Below, in pieces: positions 15,777 to 22,471 of a stretch of 64,000 bases of DNA (its first letter is position 1; every line of letters begins with the position of its first letter). The stretch is from Elusimicrobiota bacterium. Its GTDB lineage: Bacteria > Elusimicrobiota > Elusimicrobia > UBA1565 > UBA9628. The notes under the pieces were generated by a model that worked only from the letters and a program-made list of their open reading frames with translations, was not told the origin of the DNA and made no database searches. The stretch lies in contig JAGWUP010000005.1 in the NCBI GenBank assembly GCA_028868375.1, positions 124,001-188,000 of the forward strand, in the 5' to 3' direction. Made by a program: the position numbers and the translations under genes.

Positions 15777-16545
15777 CAGCTCTATCGGCGCTGATCGCAT
15801 ACTTGAGGATACTGGAGGCGTCAGCCGCCGAGATCCGTTTCTGAGTCATCGACTGAAACGCCTTTAGCCTGATCAGCGCTCCCTCAATCGATCGGACGTT
15901 CCTAGTGATTGATTCCGCTACGAATCGGGTCACCGCTGGCGAGAGTGGAAAGCGCTCGAGGGCGCACTTCGTGCGCACAATGGCCAAGCGCGTCTTCAGG
16001 TCCGGGCTCATGATCTCGCTGGCCGCGCCCGATTTCAACAATGCGACGAGTCGACGATCCAGCGGCGCCAGGTCTTCGGGCGCGCGGTCGGATGTGAAGA
16101 CGATCTGTTTGCGCGCGCCGAGCAGCTCGTCGACGATGTGGATCAACTCGCCTTCAGGAGCCTTCTGCGCGATCAGGAATTGGATATCCTTAAACAGCAA
16201 GCAGTCGATCTCGCGGTAACGCGCGCGGAACGCGCCGACCCTCTTGGTCCGCGCGGCTTGCTCGCATTCCTTCACGAACTGCTCGCCGGACGTGACCAAT
16301 ACGCGAGCCCTGGGATTCTCGCGCTGCATGGCATTGCCTATTGCGTGCAGCAGATGCGATTTCCCGAGGCCTATTCCTCCCCAGATGACATAGGGATTAT
16401 GCCCGGCCCCCGGAGCTGCTGCGATCGATTTCGCCAGCCTGCATGCGGCGTGGGACCTGCCGCCGGGCACGAATGCCTCAAAGGTCAGCCGGGGATCGAG
16501 CAGCTTGTTCTTTTGCAACGCCGGTTCTTTCTTGGGAGCAATCAT
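15772..16545 (-). CDS. DnaA-like AAA+ ATPase without DNA-binding domain
   Basis: 257 residues resembling only domain III of DnaA. Visible: the LDPRLTFEAFVPG entry segment, Walker A GGIGLGKS (56-63), Walker B region LLFKDIQF (116-123), sensor I TSDR and sensor II NVRSIEGALIR. Domain I and the DNA-binding domain IV are missing, as in Hda-type regulators. The first acidic residue of the DnaA Walker B (DD) is Lys119 here, and the box VI SRF arginine finger is replaced (RRLVALLKSG), so ATPase activity may be altered or lost. ATG 16545 has a Shine-Dalgarno-like AGAGAGG upstream and its own promoter. Confidence 0.75.
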   Translation of the reverse strand: MIAPKKEPALQKNKLLDPRLTFEAFVPGGRSHAACRLAKSIAAAPGAGHNPYVIWGGIGLGKSHLLHAIGNAMQRENPRARVLVTSGEQFVKECEQAARTKRVGAFRARYREIDCLLFKDIQFLIAQKAPEGELIHIVDELLGARKQIVFTSDRAPEDLAPLDRRLVALLKSGAASEIMSPDLKTRLAIVRTKCALERFPLSPAVTRFVAESITRNVRSIEGALIRLKAFQSMTQKRISAADASSILKYAISADRAV

Positions 16546-16576
16546 GTGATTTCGCCTCTCTCTGGATCGAAGTCTT

Positions 16577-16585
16577 AGTGTAACA
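16577..16585 (-). promoter_or_regulatory. Extended -10 promoter of the DnaA-like gene
   Basis: TGT-TACACT on the minus strand. The distance to ATG 16545 gives a leader of roughly 25 nt that carries a purine-rich Shine-Dalgarno (AGAGAGG), unlike the leaderless backbone genes. Confidence 0.5.
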
Positions 16586-16672
16586 TGCTGTCGCGGTCGG
16601 TGATTATACTGTCGCCGAGTCGAGCTGCGTGGCCGAAATCTATAACTGCAAGCCGGCTGATATCCTTTGTGT

Positions 16673-18178
16673 TCATCTGTCCTCGATTTGCCGCCGGAGA
16701 TGCTCGAGAACCTTGACCATGGCCAGGGTATCTTGCCCGCAGTACTCCGCGAGCGCATCGCGGGTGGCCTTAGCCTCGGCTTGAGGCAATTTCCCGTCCA
16801 TTAGATTCATGTAGGCGATCGACGCGGCCCCGCCTTCCGCGATCGCCAGCCCCTTGTACGTCATGCCGGGCACGATGGCCGGCAGAACGAGCTTGATGGT
16901 GTAGCGTCCGCGGAAGCCCGGATGAACGTACAGGCGGTCGCGAAACGGGATCATGAGGTCCCAGAGCCTGGCCTTGATCGACCGGAGGGCCGCGCCGCTG
17001 CGGGGGTAGGCATCCGCCATTGCCTTGAGGCAACGGCCTTCGAAGGCGGCGTTGTACGCGACGACGTTGCCCTTGGAAGCGATCACGCTTGTCAGGAACT
17101 CAACGAGGCCGGGGCGCGGGTCGCTCTTGGCGTCGCCTAGGTATTCAAAATGCTCGATGGGGCCGTCCTTGGCCTTTTGAACGTGCACCGAGGCCTGGAA
17201 CGGGATCTGCTGGAAGGGGCTGAGCCCGTCATAGGGAGGGATGGCCGGCCAGATCGTCTCGAAGTCGAGGAAGTAGAGAGGGTGGACGGGTTCGGCCAGG
17301 AATTTCTGGAGGGCTTTCTTGTCGATGCGGGGCTTGCGCGACTTTTCCACAGAGACCTGCAGCTCTTGCGCCTCCGTCAGGGGGAAGTCGCCCGGGACGT
17401 CCCGGACGCGGAGGATGCCCTTGTCGGCCAGGATTGCGGCCTTCTCGTGCCGTATGCGCGTCAGATCGAAGACGGAGTATTCCGGGATGCGCTTCCAGCA
17501 GTGATCGATGAAGGGGCAAGGGTAGGGCTTCTTGCAGTGGGCGCCGATCCCCACGCAAGGCGCGCTCGGCGCGGCCAGAATCCGGCCCATGCGAGCAAGG
17601 CGGGCGGGGATATCCTTTTGCAGGGCCTTGGCGGCGTCCGTGAGATCGGCCAGGGTGAAGAATTCCTTGGGGTCGATGTCTCCGTAGCGGACGTACTGAT
17701 TGTTGACGTGCATGACGAAGCATTTCCGGATCGGGAAGCCCGCGCCGTTGAGCGCGTAGCGCTGGATAGCGACGTCCTCGAGGTAGACTTCCTTGACCTC
17801 CGTCGAGCTTTTGACCTCGACGAGGTCCCAAGAGGCGCCGCTGCGCATGAGGATGTCGGGGCGCACGAGGACGCCGTCGTGGGCGACGGCGGCTTCATAG
17901 AGGATGCTCGCGCCGCCCCGCTTGGCGGCCTCGGTCGCCGCCAAGGCGTCTTGGGCGTGCAGGTGATCGGCCTCGATGAGCGTGCCGCCGGCAAATCGCC
18001 GCCAAGCCAGCCGGCCGACCTTTGCGCCTTGCTCGAAGATGGCGTCCAGGCCGGGGGAGGGCTGCGAGGCGAGATCCCGGCGATGGCGATGGAGCCAGAG
18101 CGCTTTCTCGCATTGAAGGCCCCCGAGGTACTGAGTCTTCGACAGTCTAAGGCCGGCGCCTTGGCGGGCGGGGCTCAT
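16673..18178 (-). CDS. DUF2779 protein: Cas4-like nuclease fused to DEDD exonuclease
   Basis: 501 residues in two parts. The N-terminal part (1-235) looks Cas4/RecB-like: Cys23 (LQCEKALWL), Asp108 (RPD), Glu121-x-Lys123 (LVEVKSS) and a C-terminal cysteine cluster at 208, 215, 221 and 227, which with Cys23 suggests an iron-sulfur cluster. The C-terminal part (about 300-490) is DUF2779, with RNase H/DEDD-type residues: Asp305 and Glu307 (FLDFET), Asn376 (AYN), Asp407 (LWDLM) and Asp483 (GQDT). This predicts two nuclease centres in one protein. The ATG overlaps the WYL gene stop as ATGA, so it is the last gene of the BCS1-ZapA-WYL operon. Confidence 0.85.
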   Translation of the reverse strand: MSPARQGAGLRLSKTQYLGGLQCEKALWLHRHRRDLASQPSPGLDAIFEQGAKVGRLAWRRFAGGTLIEADHLHAQDALAATEAAKRGGASILYEAAVAHDGVLVRPDILMRSGASWDLVEVKSSTEVKEVYLEDVAIQRYALNGAGFPIRKCFVMHVNNQYVRYGDIDPKEFFTLADLTDAAKALQKDIPARLARMGRILAAPSAPCVGIGAHCKKPYPCPFIDHCWKRIPEYSVFDLTRIRHEKAAILADKGILRVRDVPGDFPLTEAQELQVSVEKSRKPRIDKKALQKFLAEPVHPLYFLDFETIWPAIPPYDGLSPFQQIPFQASVHVQKAKDGPIEHFEYLGDAKSDPRPGLVEFLTSVIASKGNVVAYNAAFEGRCLKAMADAYPRSGAALRSIKARLWDLMIPFRDRLYVHPGFRGRYTIKLVLPAIVPGMTYKGLAIAEGGAASIAYMNLMDGKLPQAEAKATRDALAEYCGQDTLAMVKVLEHLRRQIEDR

Positions 18179-19101
18179 GCCTGCTCCTTGAGATAGCCGC
18201 GAACGGCCTTCCTAACCCGGTCGCGCAGGGTTTTGGGCTGGACGACGTGGATGTGGGGGATCCAGCGCTGGATGACGGGGATCGCCTGCATGAAATGGGT
18301 GATCCGGGCCTCGAGGAGCAAGGAGCCGTCTCGCAGCGCCTTGAGCTTCTTCTGCTGGGGAAAGAAGCTCGCCGATTCGAAATACTCCGCGGCGTCTTCG
18401 TCCACCCTCAGGACGACGCGGACGTCCTGTTCGCGGCCGGACCAGATGCTGGTGGCCTGGCCTAGGCGCTTGATCAAGGCGTGCGGCGGCTTGAACCTGG
18501 CGGGCGTGGGCTGCACGGACTCTATCCGGTCGAGCCGGAAGGTCGTGTATCCGCTTTTATTCCCGATTCTGGCGGCTAGATACCAAAAGCCCTCGCTATG
18601 GACGATCTTGAGCGGCTGAAGCCGGTAGGTTCTGCCGTTTAAGTAGCGGATCTCGACCTCGCGATTCTCTTCAACGGCGGCCTTGAGATCCGCTACCGCG
18701 GGCAAATCGCGCTTCGAGGTCACCGGCACGATGGCATGGAAGGGGGAGCTGCCGTCGGCGCTTAGGGTCGCCTTTGCGAGCAGGCTGCGGAACGATTTTG
18801 CGAACGCCGGGCCCATGGACTGCGCGACCTCGCACAGGAAGGCCAGCAGGGAGGCCTCCTCGTTGGTCAGCGGCAATCGTTTAAGCGAGAAGCCCGGCGT
18901 GAAAGAGTAGGCCCCCTTCGCCGTCGGCATCACGGGAAACTGCGCCATGTTGATCAGTTCTATGTCCCGCTGCGCCGTCCGGATCGTCACGTTGAAATCG
19001 TCGGCCAGCTCGCGGGTCGTGACCTGGCCGTCCGATTCGAGCTGGTTGAGGATGCGAACGAGGCGGAACAGCTTTTTTGAATAGTCCTTATTCTTGGCCA
19101 T
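18175..19101 (-). CDS. WYL-domain transcriptional regulator
   Basis: 308 residues from ATG 19101: an N-terminal winged HTH (KLFRLVRILNQLESDGQVTT, RELADDFNVTIRTAQRDIE), a WYL domain (FWYLAARIGNKSGYTTFRLD) and a C-terminal WCX-like extension (VVLRVDEDAAEYF). WYL proteins such as CapW and BrxR are known regulators of anti-phage operons and bind nucleic-acid or nucleotide ligands. An upstream in-frame ATG (19161) would add 20 residues overlapping the ZapA-like gene; I prefer 19101 because the HTH begins there. It probably controls its own operon through the palindrome at 20855-20874 (inference). Confidence 0.85.
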   Translation of the reverse strand: MAKNKDYSKKLFRLVRILNQLESDGQVTTRELADDFNVTIRTAQRDIELINMAQFPVMPTAKGAYSFTPGFSLKRLPLTNEEASLLAFLCEVAQSMGPAFAKSFRSLLAKATLSADGSSPFHAIVPVTSKRDLPAVADLKAAVEENREVEIRYLNGRTYRLQPLKIVHSEGFWYLAARIGNKSGYTTFRLDRIESVQPTPARFKPPHALIKRLGQATSIWSGREQDVRVVLRVDEDAAEYFESASFFPQQKKLKALRDGSLLLEARITHFMQAIPVIQRWIPHIHVVQPKTLRDRVRKAVRGYLKEQA

Positions 19102-19132
19102 GGTTAGCGCATTCTGGCAAATGCGGGCCGGC

Positions 19133-19567
19133 TCAATGTCGGGGCTCTCTGGCGTCATCAAGCGCAGGCTTGCGGCCGGCGAAGGGATCGGTTTCGTCGG
19201 CGCAAGGTGGCCTTATGTTTTGCAGAAGCATCGTCGAGATGCGGCGGGTCGTCTCAAGCCACTGAATCATCGTGAGATCATCAGGATGGCCTGCGGCTTT
19301 CAGGATTCCCGCGACCCGGTCCAAATCGGCGTTCATCCTCTTGTATTGACACAGTTCGGCGATGCAGTCCAAGGCGGCGAGGATCGCGATCTTTCCGGTG
19401 TCGGCGGTGCAGGTGTTCTCCTTGCTTATTGCGACCATTCTCTTTTCCAGCTCCCGGCTGATTTGCCTGATCCCGTCCACGGACATCCCCTTGAGCCGGA
19501 CGGTGAGCTTGCGTTTGCAGATCTCGACGTCGACCGGAGCGTCGTCTTCCAAGCCGTCCGCGTTCAT
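19133..19567 (-). CDS. ZapA-like protein
   Basis: 144 residues. The N-terminal two thirds follow ZapA: a beta-hairpin PVDVEICKRKLTVRLKG, a helix GIRQISRELEKRMVAIS, then KIAILAALDCIAELCQYK, which matches the conserved I-x-AALNIAxEL helix of ZapA. The C-terminal 50 residues are not ZapA-like. Chromosomal ZapA bundles FtsZ at the division ring. Here the gene is the second in the island operon, overlapping the BCS1-like gene as ATGA, so it probably works with that membrane ATPase rather than in normal division. The assignment rests on pattern similarity only. Confidence 0.6.
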   Translation of the reverse strand: MNADGLEDDAPVDVEICKRKLTVRLKGMSVDGIRQISRELEKRMVAISKENTCTADTGKIAILAALDCIAELCQYKRMNADLDRVAGILKAAGHPDDLTMIQWLETTRRISTMLLQNIRPPCADETDPFAGRKPALDDAREPRH

Positions 19568-20778
19568 GACGACCTCCCATGGCCGGCGAGCAGCGTCGGA
19601 ATCGATTCAATGCAGCGTTTCTGCTCAAGGGCGTCTAATACGGTCCTTGCGGACGTGTTATGCCTTAGGACAATCTGCTGGAACTCCGCCGGCGTCAAGC
19701 GCATCGGCCAATCAAGCCCCGCCGGGATCGTTGCTTTGGGAAAGAAGCGCTTCAGCGCCGCCTCGAACATCCCCGCTGTCATCGGCCCCAGGTCGAGCTG
19801 GACGTCGATGCGGCCCGGGCGCAAGAGAGCCGGGTCCAATTTTTCGCGCATATTCGTGGTGATGACGAGGACTCGTCCGTCGGATTCTGCGACGCCGTCG
19901 ATGGCGTTGAGAAGCCCGCCGAGCGTCAGTTTCTCGGAACTCTCGCCATCCTTGTCGGCGCTTCGGCTCCAGGAGGCGGCGACAGTGTCGATGTCTTCCA
20001 GCAGGAGCAGCGATCGCGGGCCCAGCTGGCAGACCATCTCCTTTAATTCCTGGTCGCTTGAGTTGACGAGGTCCAAGGTATAGAGCCCGAGGTCGTAATG
20101 CGCGCAAATGGCGCGCACCAGCGACGTCTTGCCCGTTCCGGGCGGCCCCGACAGGCAGATCCCGGTGCGATACGGCACGCCATGCCGCCTGTACCAGTCC
20201 TTGGACTGATGGAACCAGTCAAGATGGCCAAAAAGCGTTTTTTGGTGCTCGTCCGAAAGGAAAACGGAAGACCGCAGCCGCTTGTTCTGAGTCGCCAAGA
20301 GGGTCCAGCTATGCCAACGCGGGATGTAGAGGCGGGTCTTGTCCGCGCGCTGGACCGACTCTCTCGCCTGGGCCAAGAGGTCGCGCAACAGCCGCTGGTC
20401 GCGCCCCAGGCAGGTCAGCACGATCTCCTCCAGATCCAAGTCCTTGTTCTCGATTCGCGTGCGCTTAAACCAGCACAAGCGGCCCCTGTAGAGAAAATAA
20501 TGGCGTCCAAAGCCGGCCGAGAGGTCCTTGTTTCTGGCGCGCAGCGAGCGGAAGGCCCAGGCGAAACCTTGCGACTCGATCCAATTGGTCAGGGCGCCGA
20601 ACTCGTCCTCCAACGAGCTGACTTCCAGGCAGGTCGTGAACTGCCGGCTGAAGAAGGAAAACAGGGTTTTGGGAACGTCCTTGGTCAGGAACGTCAACAT
20701 CGCCGCTGTCCAAAGCCCGAGCCCCGTCATGAGCAAGGGGTTCGAGCTCATGACGGCTTCAGTCGGCAGTCTCATCAT
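19564..20778 (-). CDS. BCS1-like membrane-anchored AAA+ ATPase
   Basis: 404 residues from ATG 20778. An N-terminal membrane helix (about 12-32) is followed by a BCS1-type linker (FSRQFTTCLEV), a BCS1_N-like region, and one AAA+ domain: Walker A GPPGTGKTS (211-219), Walker B LLLLEDIDTV (257-266), sensor I ITTN (306-309) and arginines in LLRPGRID (320-323). Mitochondrial BCS1 translocates folded Rieske protein; bacterial relatives are mostly uncharacterised and some lie in conflict systems. GGAGGT lies 4 nt before ATG 20778 and 7 nt before ATG 20775, so either may be used. First gene of the island operon. Confidence 0.85.
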   Translation of the reverse strand: MMRLPTEAVMSSNPLLMTGLGLWTAAMLTFLTKDVPKTLFSFFSRQFTTCLEVSSLEDEFGALTNWIESQGFAWAFRSLRARNKDLSAGFGRHYFLYRGRLCWFKRTRIENKDLDLEEIVLTCLGRDQRLLRDLLAQARESVQRADKTRLYIPRWHSWTLLATQNKRLRSSVFLSDEHQKTLFGHLDWFHQSKDWYRRHGVPYRTGICLSGPPGTGKTSLVRAICAHYDLGLYTLDLVNSSDQELKEMVCQLGPRSLLLLEDIDTVAASWSRSADKDGESSEKLTLGGLLNAIDGVAESDGRVLVITTNMREKLDPALLRPGRIDVQLDLGPMTAGMFEAALKRFFPKATIPAGLDWPMRLTPAEFQQIVLRHNTSARTVLDALEQKRCIESIPTLLAGHGRSS

Positions 20779-20840
20779 GGGGACCTCCATTAAACGAATC
20801 GGCGCGCCTGGCGCGAGCGTGTTCCGTTCATGCCGCAACC

Positions 20841-20846
20841 AGTATA
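20841..20846 (-). promoter_or_regulatory. -10 of the BCS1-ZapA-WYL-DUF2779 operon
   Basis: TATACT on the minus strand, about 63 bp upstream of ATG 20778, giving a leader of roughly 55 nt with a strong Shine-Dalgarno (GGAGGT). The -35 region is weak and is covered by a palindrome. Confidence 0.55.
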
Positions 20847-20854
20847 ACCATGAC

Positions 20855-20874
20855 GGCGACAACGTTATGTCGCC
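20855..20874. promoter_or_regulatory. Palindromic operator candidate
   Basis: GGCGACA-N6-TGTCGCC, perfect 7-bp arms, placed 8 bp upstream of the -10 so that it overlaps the spacer and -35 position. A dimeric repressor bound here would block the promoter; the operon's own WYL protein is the obvious candidate. Confidence 0.5.
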
Positions 20875-20923
20875 TTGGTCCGCGCCCTTTCATCGCAGGA
20901 CATGACCACCTCAAAGCGCCGGA

Positions 20924-20942
20924 ACCGCGCGGCTTGCCGGCG
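20924..20942. repeat. Right 19-bp direct repeat, candidate attR
   Basis: ACCGCGCGGCTTGCCGGCG, identical to 13937-13955. Similarity extends a little upstream (GCnCCGG precedes both). It marks the right edge of the putative island. Confidence 0.5.
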
Positions 20943-20951
20943 AGCCGACAC

Positions 20952-20980
20952 TTGCGAAAAGCGAGGCCGGACCTTATAAT
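20952..20980 (+). promoter_or_regulatory. Sigma-70 type promoter of the 209-residue secreted protein
   Basis: TTGCGA (20952-20957), 17-bp spacer, TATAAT (20975-20980). The transcript should start near 20987, leaving a leader with Shine-Dalgarno AGGGAG before ATG 21023. This is the best classical promoter in the window and sits just outside the right repeat. Confidence 0.7.
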
Positions 20981-21022
20981 GGGGCCGCCAGAAGATAGGC
21001 GGTTGGATCAAGGGAGACCCCT

Positions 21023-21652
21023 ATGAGATACGGCCCTGCGATTATTTTAACGTCGGCGCTCGCTCTGGCGCCTTGCGCGGCGAGCGCCGCCGCGAAGGCT
21101 CTGCTTCCCGATGGAGATGTCGTTTATTTCCATCTTTCTCGCATCGAGTACGATATTTCGGGCGACGGACCGGCGGCGGTTTCCTATAAAGTCTTCCTGT
21201 GCGGCTTTAACGAGACTGGAAATACTTTATGTGACGACGCCCCTCTTGGGGGATCTGCCCGGCATGAGATTCAGCCGGGCCACAAGATCGATTTCAAATA
21301 CGGCGAGGTCTTGTTTATCCCAGGCCGGCGCCTCAATGCGGACGCGGCCAGACTCAAGGCCAAAATCAACAATCCCGAGGAGGTCAATAGGGTCGAATAT
21401 TACTTAATGTTTCATGTTACCGCTGAATACTACTACGGTGATCAGCATAAAATAGTTCGTTTGATAATCAATTCAGACTCCGACAACGGCATGCCTGAAT
21501 ATAATGAGTCCATCAGTTTGAAGGAGATCGCAGCTTCACGAAGGGAACACCGGCCTTACCTAAAGAAACTGATCTTTGATTGGCCGGACGATGATATCGC
21601 CAAGACAAGGAAATACCCGATCGTTTCCCTCCTCGTCGGAACATCCAGCTGA
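21023..21652 (+). CDS. Secreted hypothetical protein
   Basis: 209 residues with a signal peptide (MRYGPAIILTSALALAPC, then AASAAAKA). The mature part is beta-rich and polar with two cysteines (LCGFNETGNTLC) likely to pair in the periplasm. No recognised family. It has a good -35/-10 promoter and a Shine-Dalgarno, unlike most backbone genes here. It lies immediately right of the putative attR and its AT content is somewhat raised, so it could be part of the acquired material or simply the first backbone gene. Confidence 0.75.
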   Translation: MRYGPAIILTSALALAPCAASAAAKALLPDGDVVYFHLSRIEYDISGDGPAAVSYKVFLCGFNETGNTLCDDAPLGGSARHEIQPGHKIDFKYGEVLFIPGRRLNADAARLKAKINNPEEVNRVEYYLMFHVTAEYYYGDQHKIVRLIINSDSDNGMPEYNESISLKEIAASRREHRPYLKKLIFDWPDDDIAKTRKYPIVSLLVGTSS

Positions 21653-21677
21653 GTGGTGCGCCGCTTGCGCTGCGGGG

Positions 21678-22079
21678 TCAAAGCGTCCGGAACAGGTAGC
21701 CGGCGAGAAAAAGGCCGAGGGCGAGCACGGACACGGCCAGCATGACGTCGAGCAGCGTCGAAGGCCGGTAGGCGCCGCGCTCGATCTGGCCTTGCACCGT
21801 TTTAAAGCGGGTGAAGGCAAGCAGCCCCAGCAGCGCGCCCAGCGCGACGATGGCGATGCCGAAAGCCTCCGAGTAGCCTGGCGAGGAGACCGGCCGAGCT
21901 CCGGCCGGCAGGCCTGACTTCTCCAAGAAGTACGACAGGCGCCGCATGAACAGAGCGAACTTCTCGACCACGAAGCCGAAGGCCATCAGCCCGATGCTCG
22001 TGCGAATCCAGGCCAAGTAGGTGCGTTCGTTGGCCAAGTGATCGCTGAGGTGGCCGCCAGATTTGGCGTCGTCGCTCAT
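21678..22079 (-). CDS. DUF202 (YidH-like) membrane protein
   Basis: 133 residues with the DUF202 hallmark LANERTYLAWIRTSIGLMAFG at residues 16-36 (split here for clarity: NERTYLAWIRT is the core), then two more membrane helices (about 72-90 and 110-130). DUF202 proteins are small inner-membrane proteins of unknown function, related to YidH/YidG and the transmembrane part of VTC complexes. Monocistronic; TGC-TAGGAT ends 7 nt before the ATG. Confidence 0.9.
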   Translation of the reverse strand: MSDDAKSGGHLSDHLANERTYLAWIRTSIGLMAFGFVVEKFALFMRRLSYFLEKSGLPAGARPVSSPGYSEAFGIAIVALGALLGLLAFTRFKTVQGQIERGAYRPSTLLDVMLAVSVLALGLFLAGYLFRTL

Positions 22080-22086
22080 GAGCCCA

Positions 22087-22095
22087 ATCCTAGCA
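22087..22095 (-). promoter_or_regulatory. Extended -10 of the DUF202 gene
   Basis: TGC-TAGGAT on the minus strand; the hexamer ends 7 nt before ATG 22079, predicting a leaderless mRNA. Confidence 0.55.
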
Positions 22096-22136
22096 CATGC
22101 CCAAAGGCCCGGCGCCTGGAAACAGCGTCCGCCTGG

Positions 22137-22358
22137 TCAGTCGTAGACCTTCACGAGCTTGTTGGGGGAGGCGGAGCCTTTGACGATGACGAATTTCTTC
22201 GCCGGACGGCCCACGGCCTTGGCCAGCGTTTCCAGCGCTTCCCTGTTCGCTCGGCCATTCTCCGCGGGGGCGCGCGCCCAGACCTCGTAGGCGTCGCAGG
22301 CTTTCCTGGCGACGGCCGATTTGCCGGAGGCTGGATGGACCTTCAATTTCAGCAGCAT
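22137..22358 (-). CDS. DUF167/YggU family protein
   Basis: 73 residues. The family pattern is visible: KLKVHPASGKSAV, EVWARAPAENGRANREALETLA, then GRPAKKFVIVKGSASPNKLVKV. YggU-type proteins are small cytoplasmic alpha/beta proteins of unknown function. GAGGT lies about 8 nt before the ATG as a ribosome binding site. It lies between the DUF202 gene and the transglutaminase-like gene, reading leftward. Confidence 0.88.
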   Translation of the reverse strand: MLLKLKVHPASGKSAVARKACDAYEVWARAPAENGRANREALETLAKAVGRPAKKFVIVKGSASPNKLVKVYD

Positions 22359-22423
22359 GATGAAGACCTCAATGTCTAGATTAGCTTAGTTTTCGCGTCC
22401 GGAGAGACGGCCGGAGAGGCTGC

Positions 22424-22452
22424 TTGACTTCGTCCTGATCAAGCCCAATACT
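22424..22452 (+). promoter_or_regulatory. Promoter of the transglutaminase-like gene
   Basis: TTGACT (22424-22429), 17-bp spacer, AATACT (22447-22452); the start ATG is at 22472. Confidence 0.55.
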
Positions 22453-22471
22453 TGCCGCAGCCTTGGCTATT

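Larger units (their letters stand above)
13956..20923. mobile_element. Putative genomic island next to tRNA-Ser
   Basis: About 7 kb between identical 19-bp direct repeats, starting 40 bp past a tRNA gene. All genes inside are on the minus strand and none is housekeeping. GC is visibly lower in 13960-15800 than in the surrounding chromosome. The BCS1-like and DnaA-like genes have Shine-Dalgarno leaders, whereas backbone operon heads are mostly leaderless. No integrase or transposase was found inside, so the element is either non-autonomous or a decayed remnant. Between the repeat and the first gene stop (13956-14272) I see only AT-richer non-coding sequence and weak short ORFs. Confidence 0.55.
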
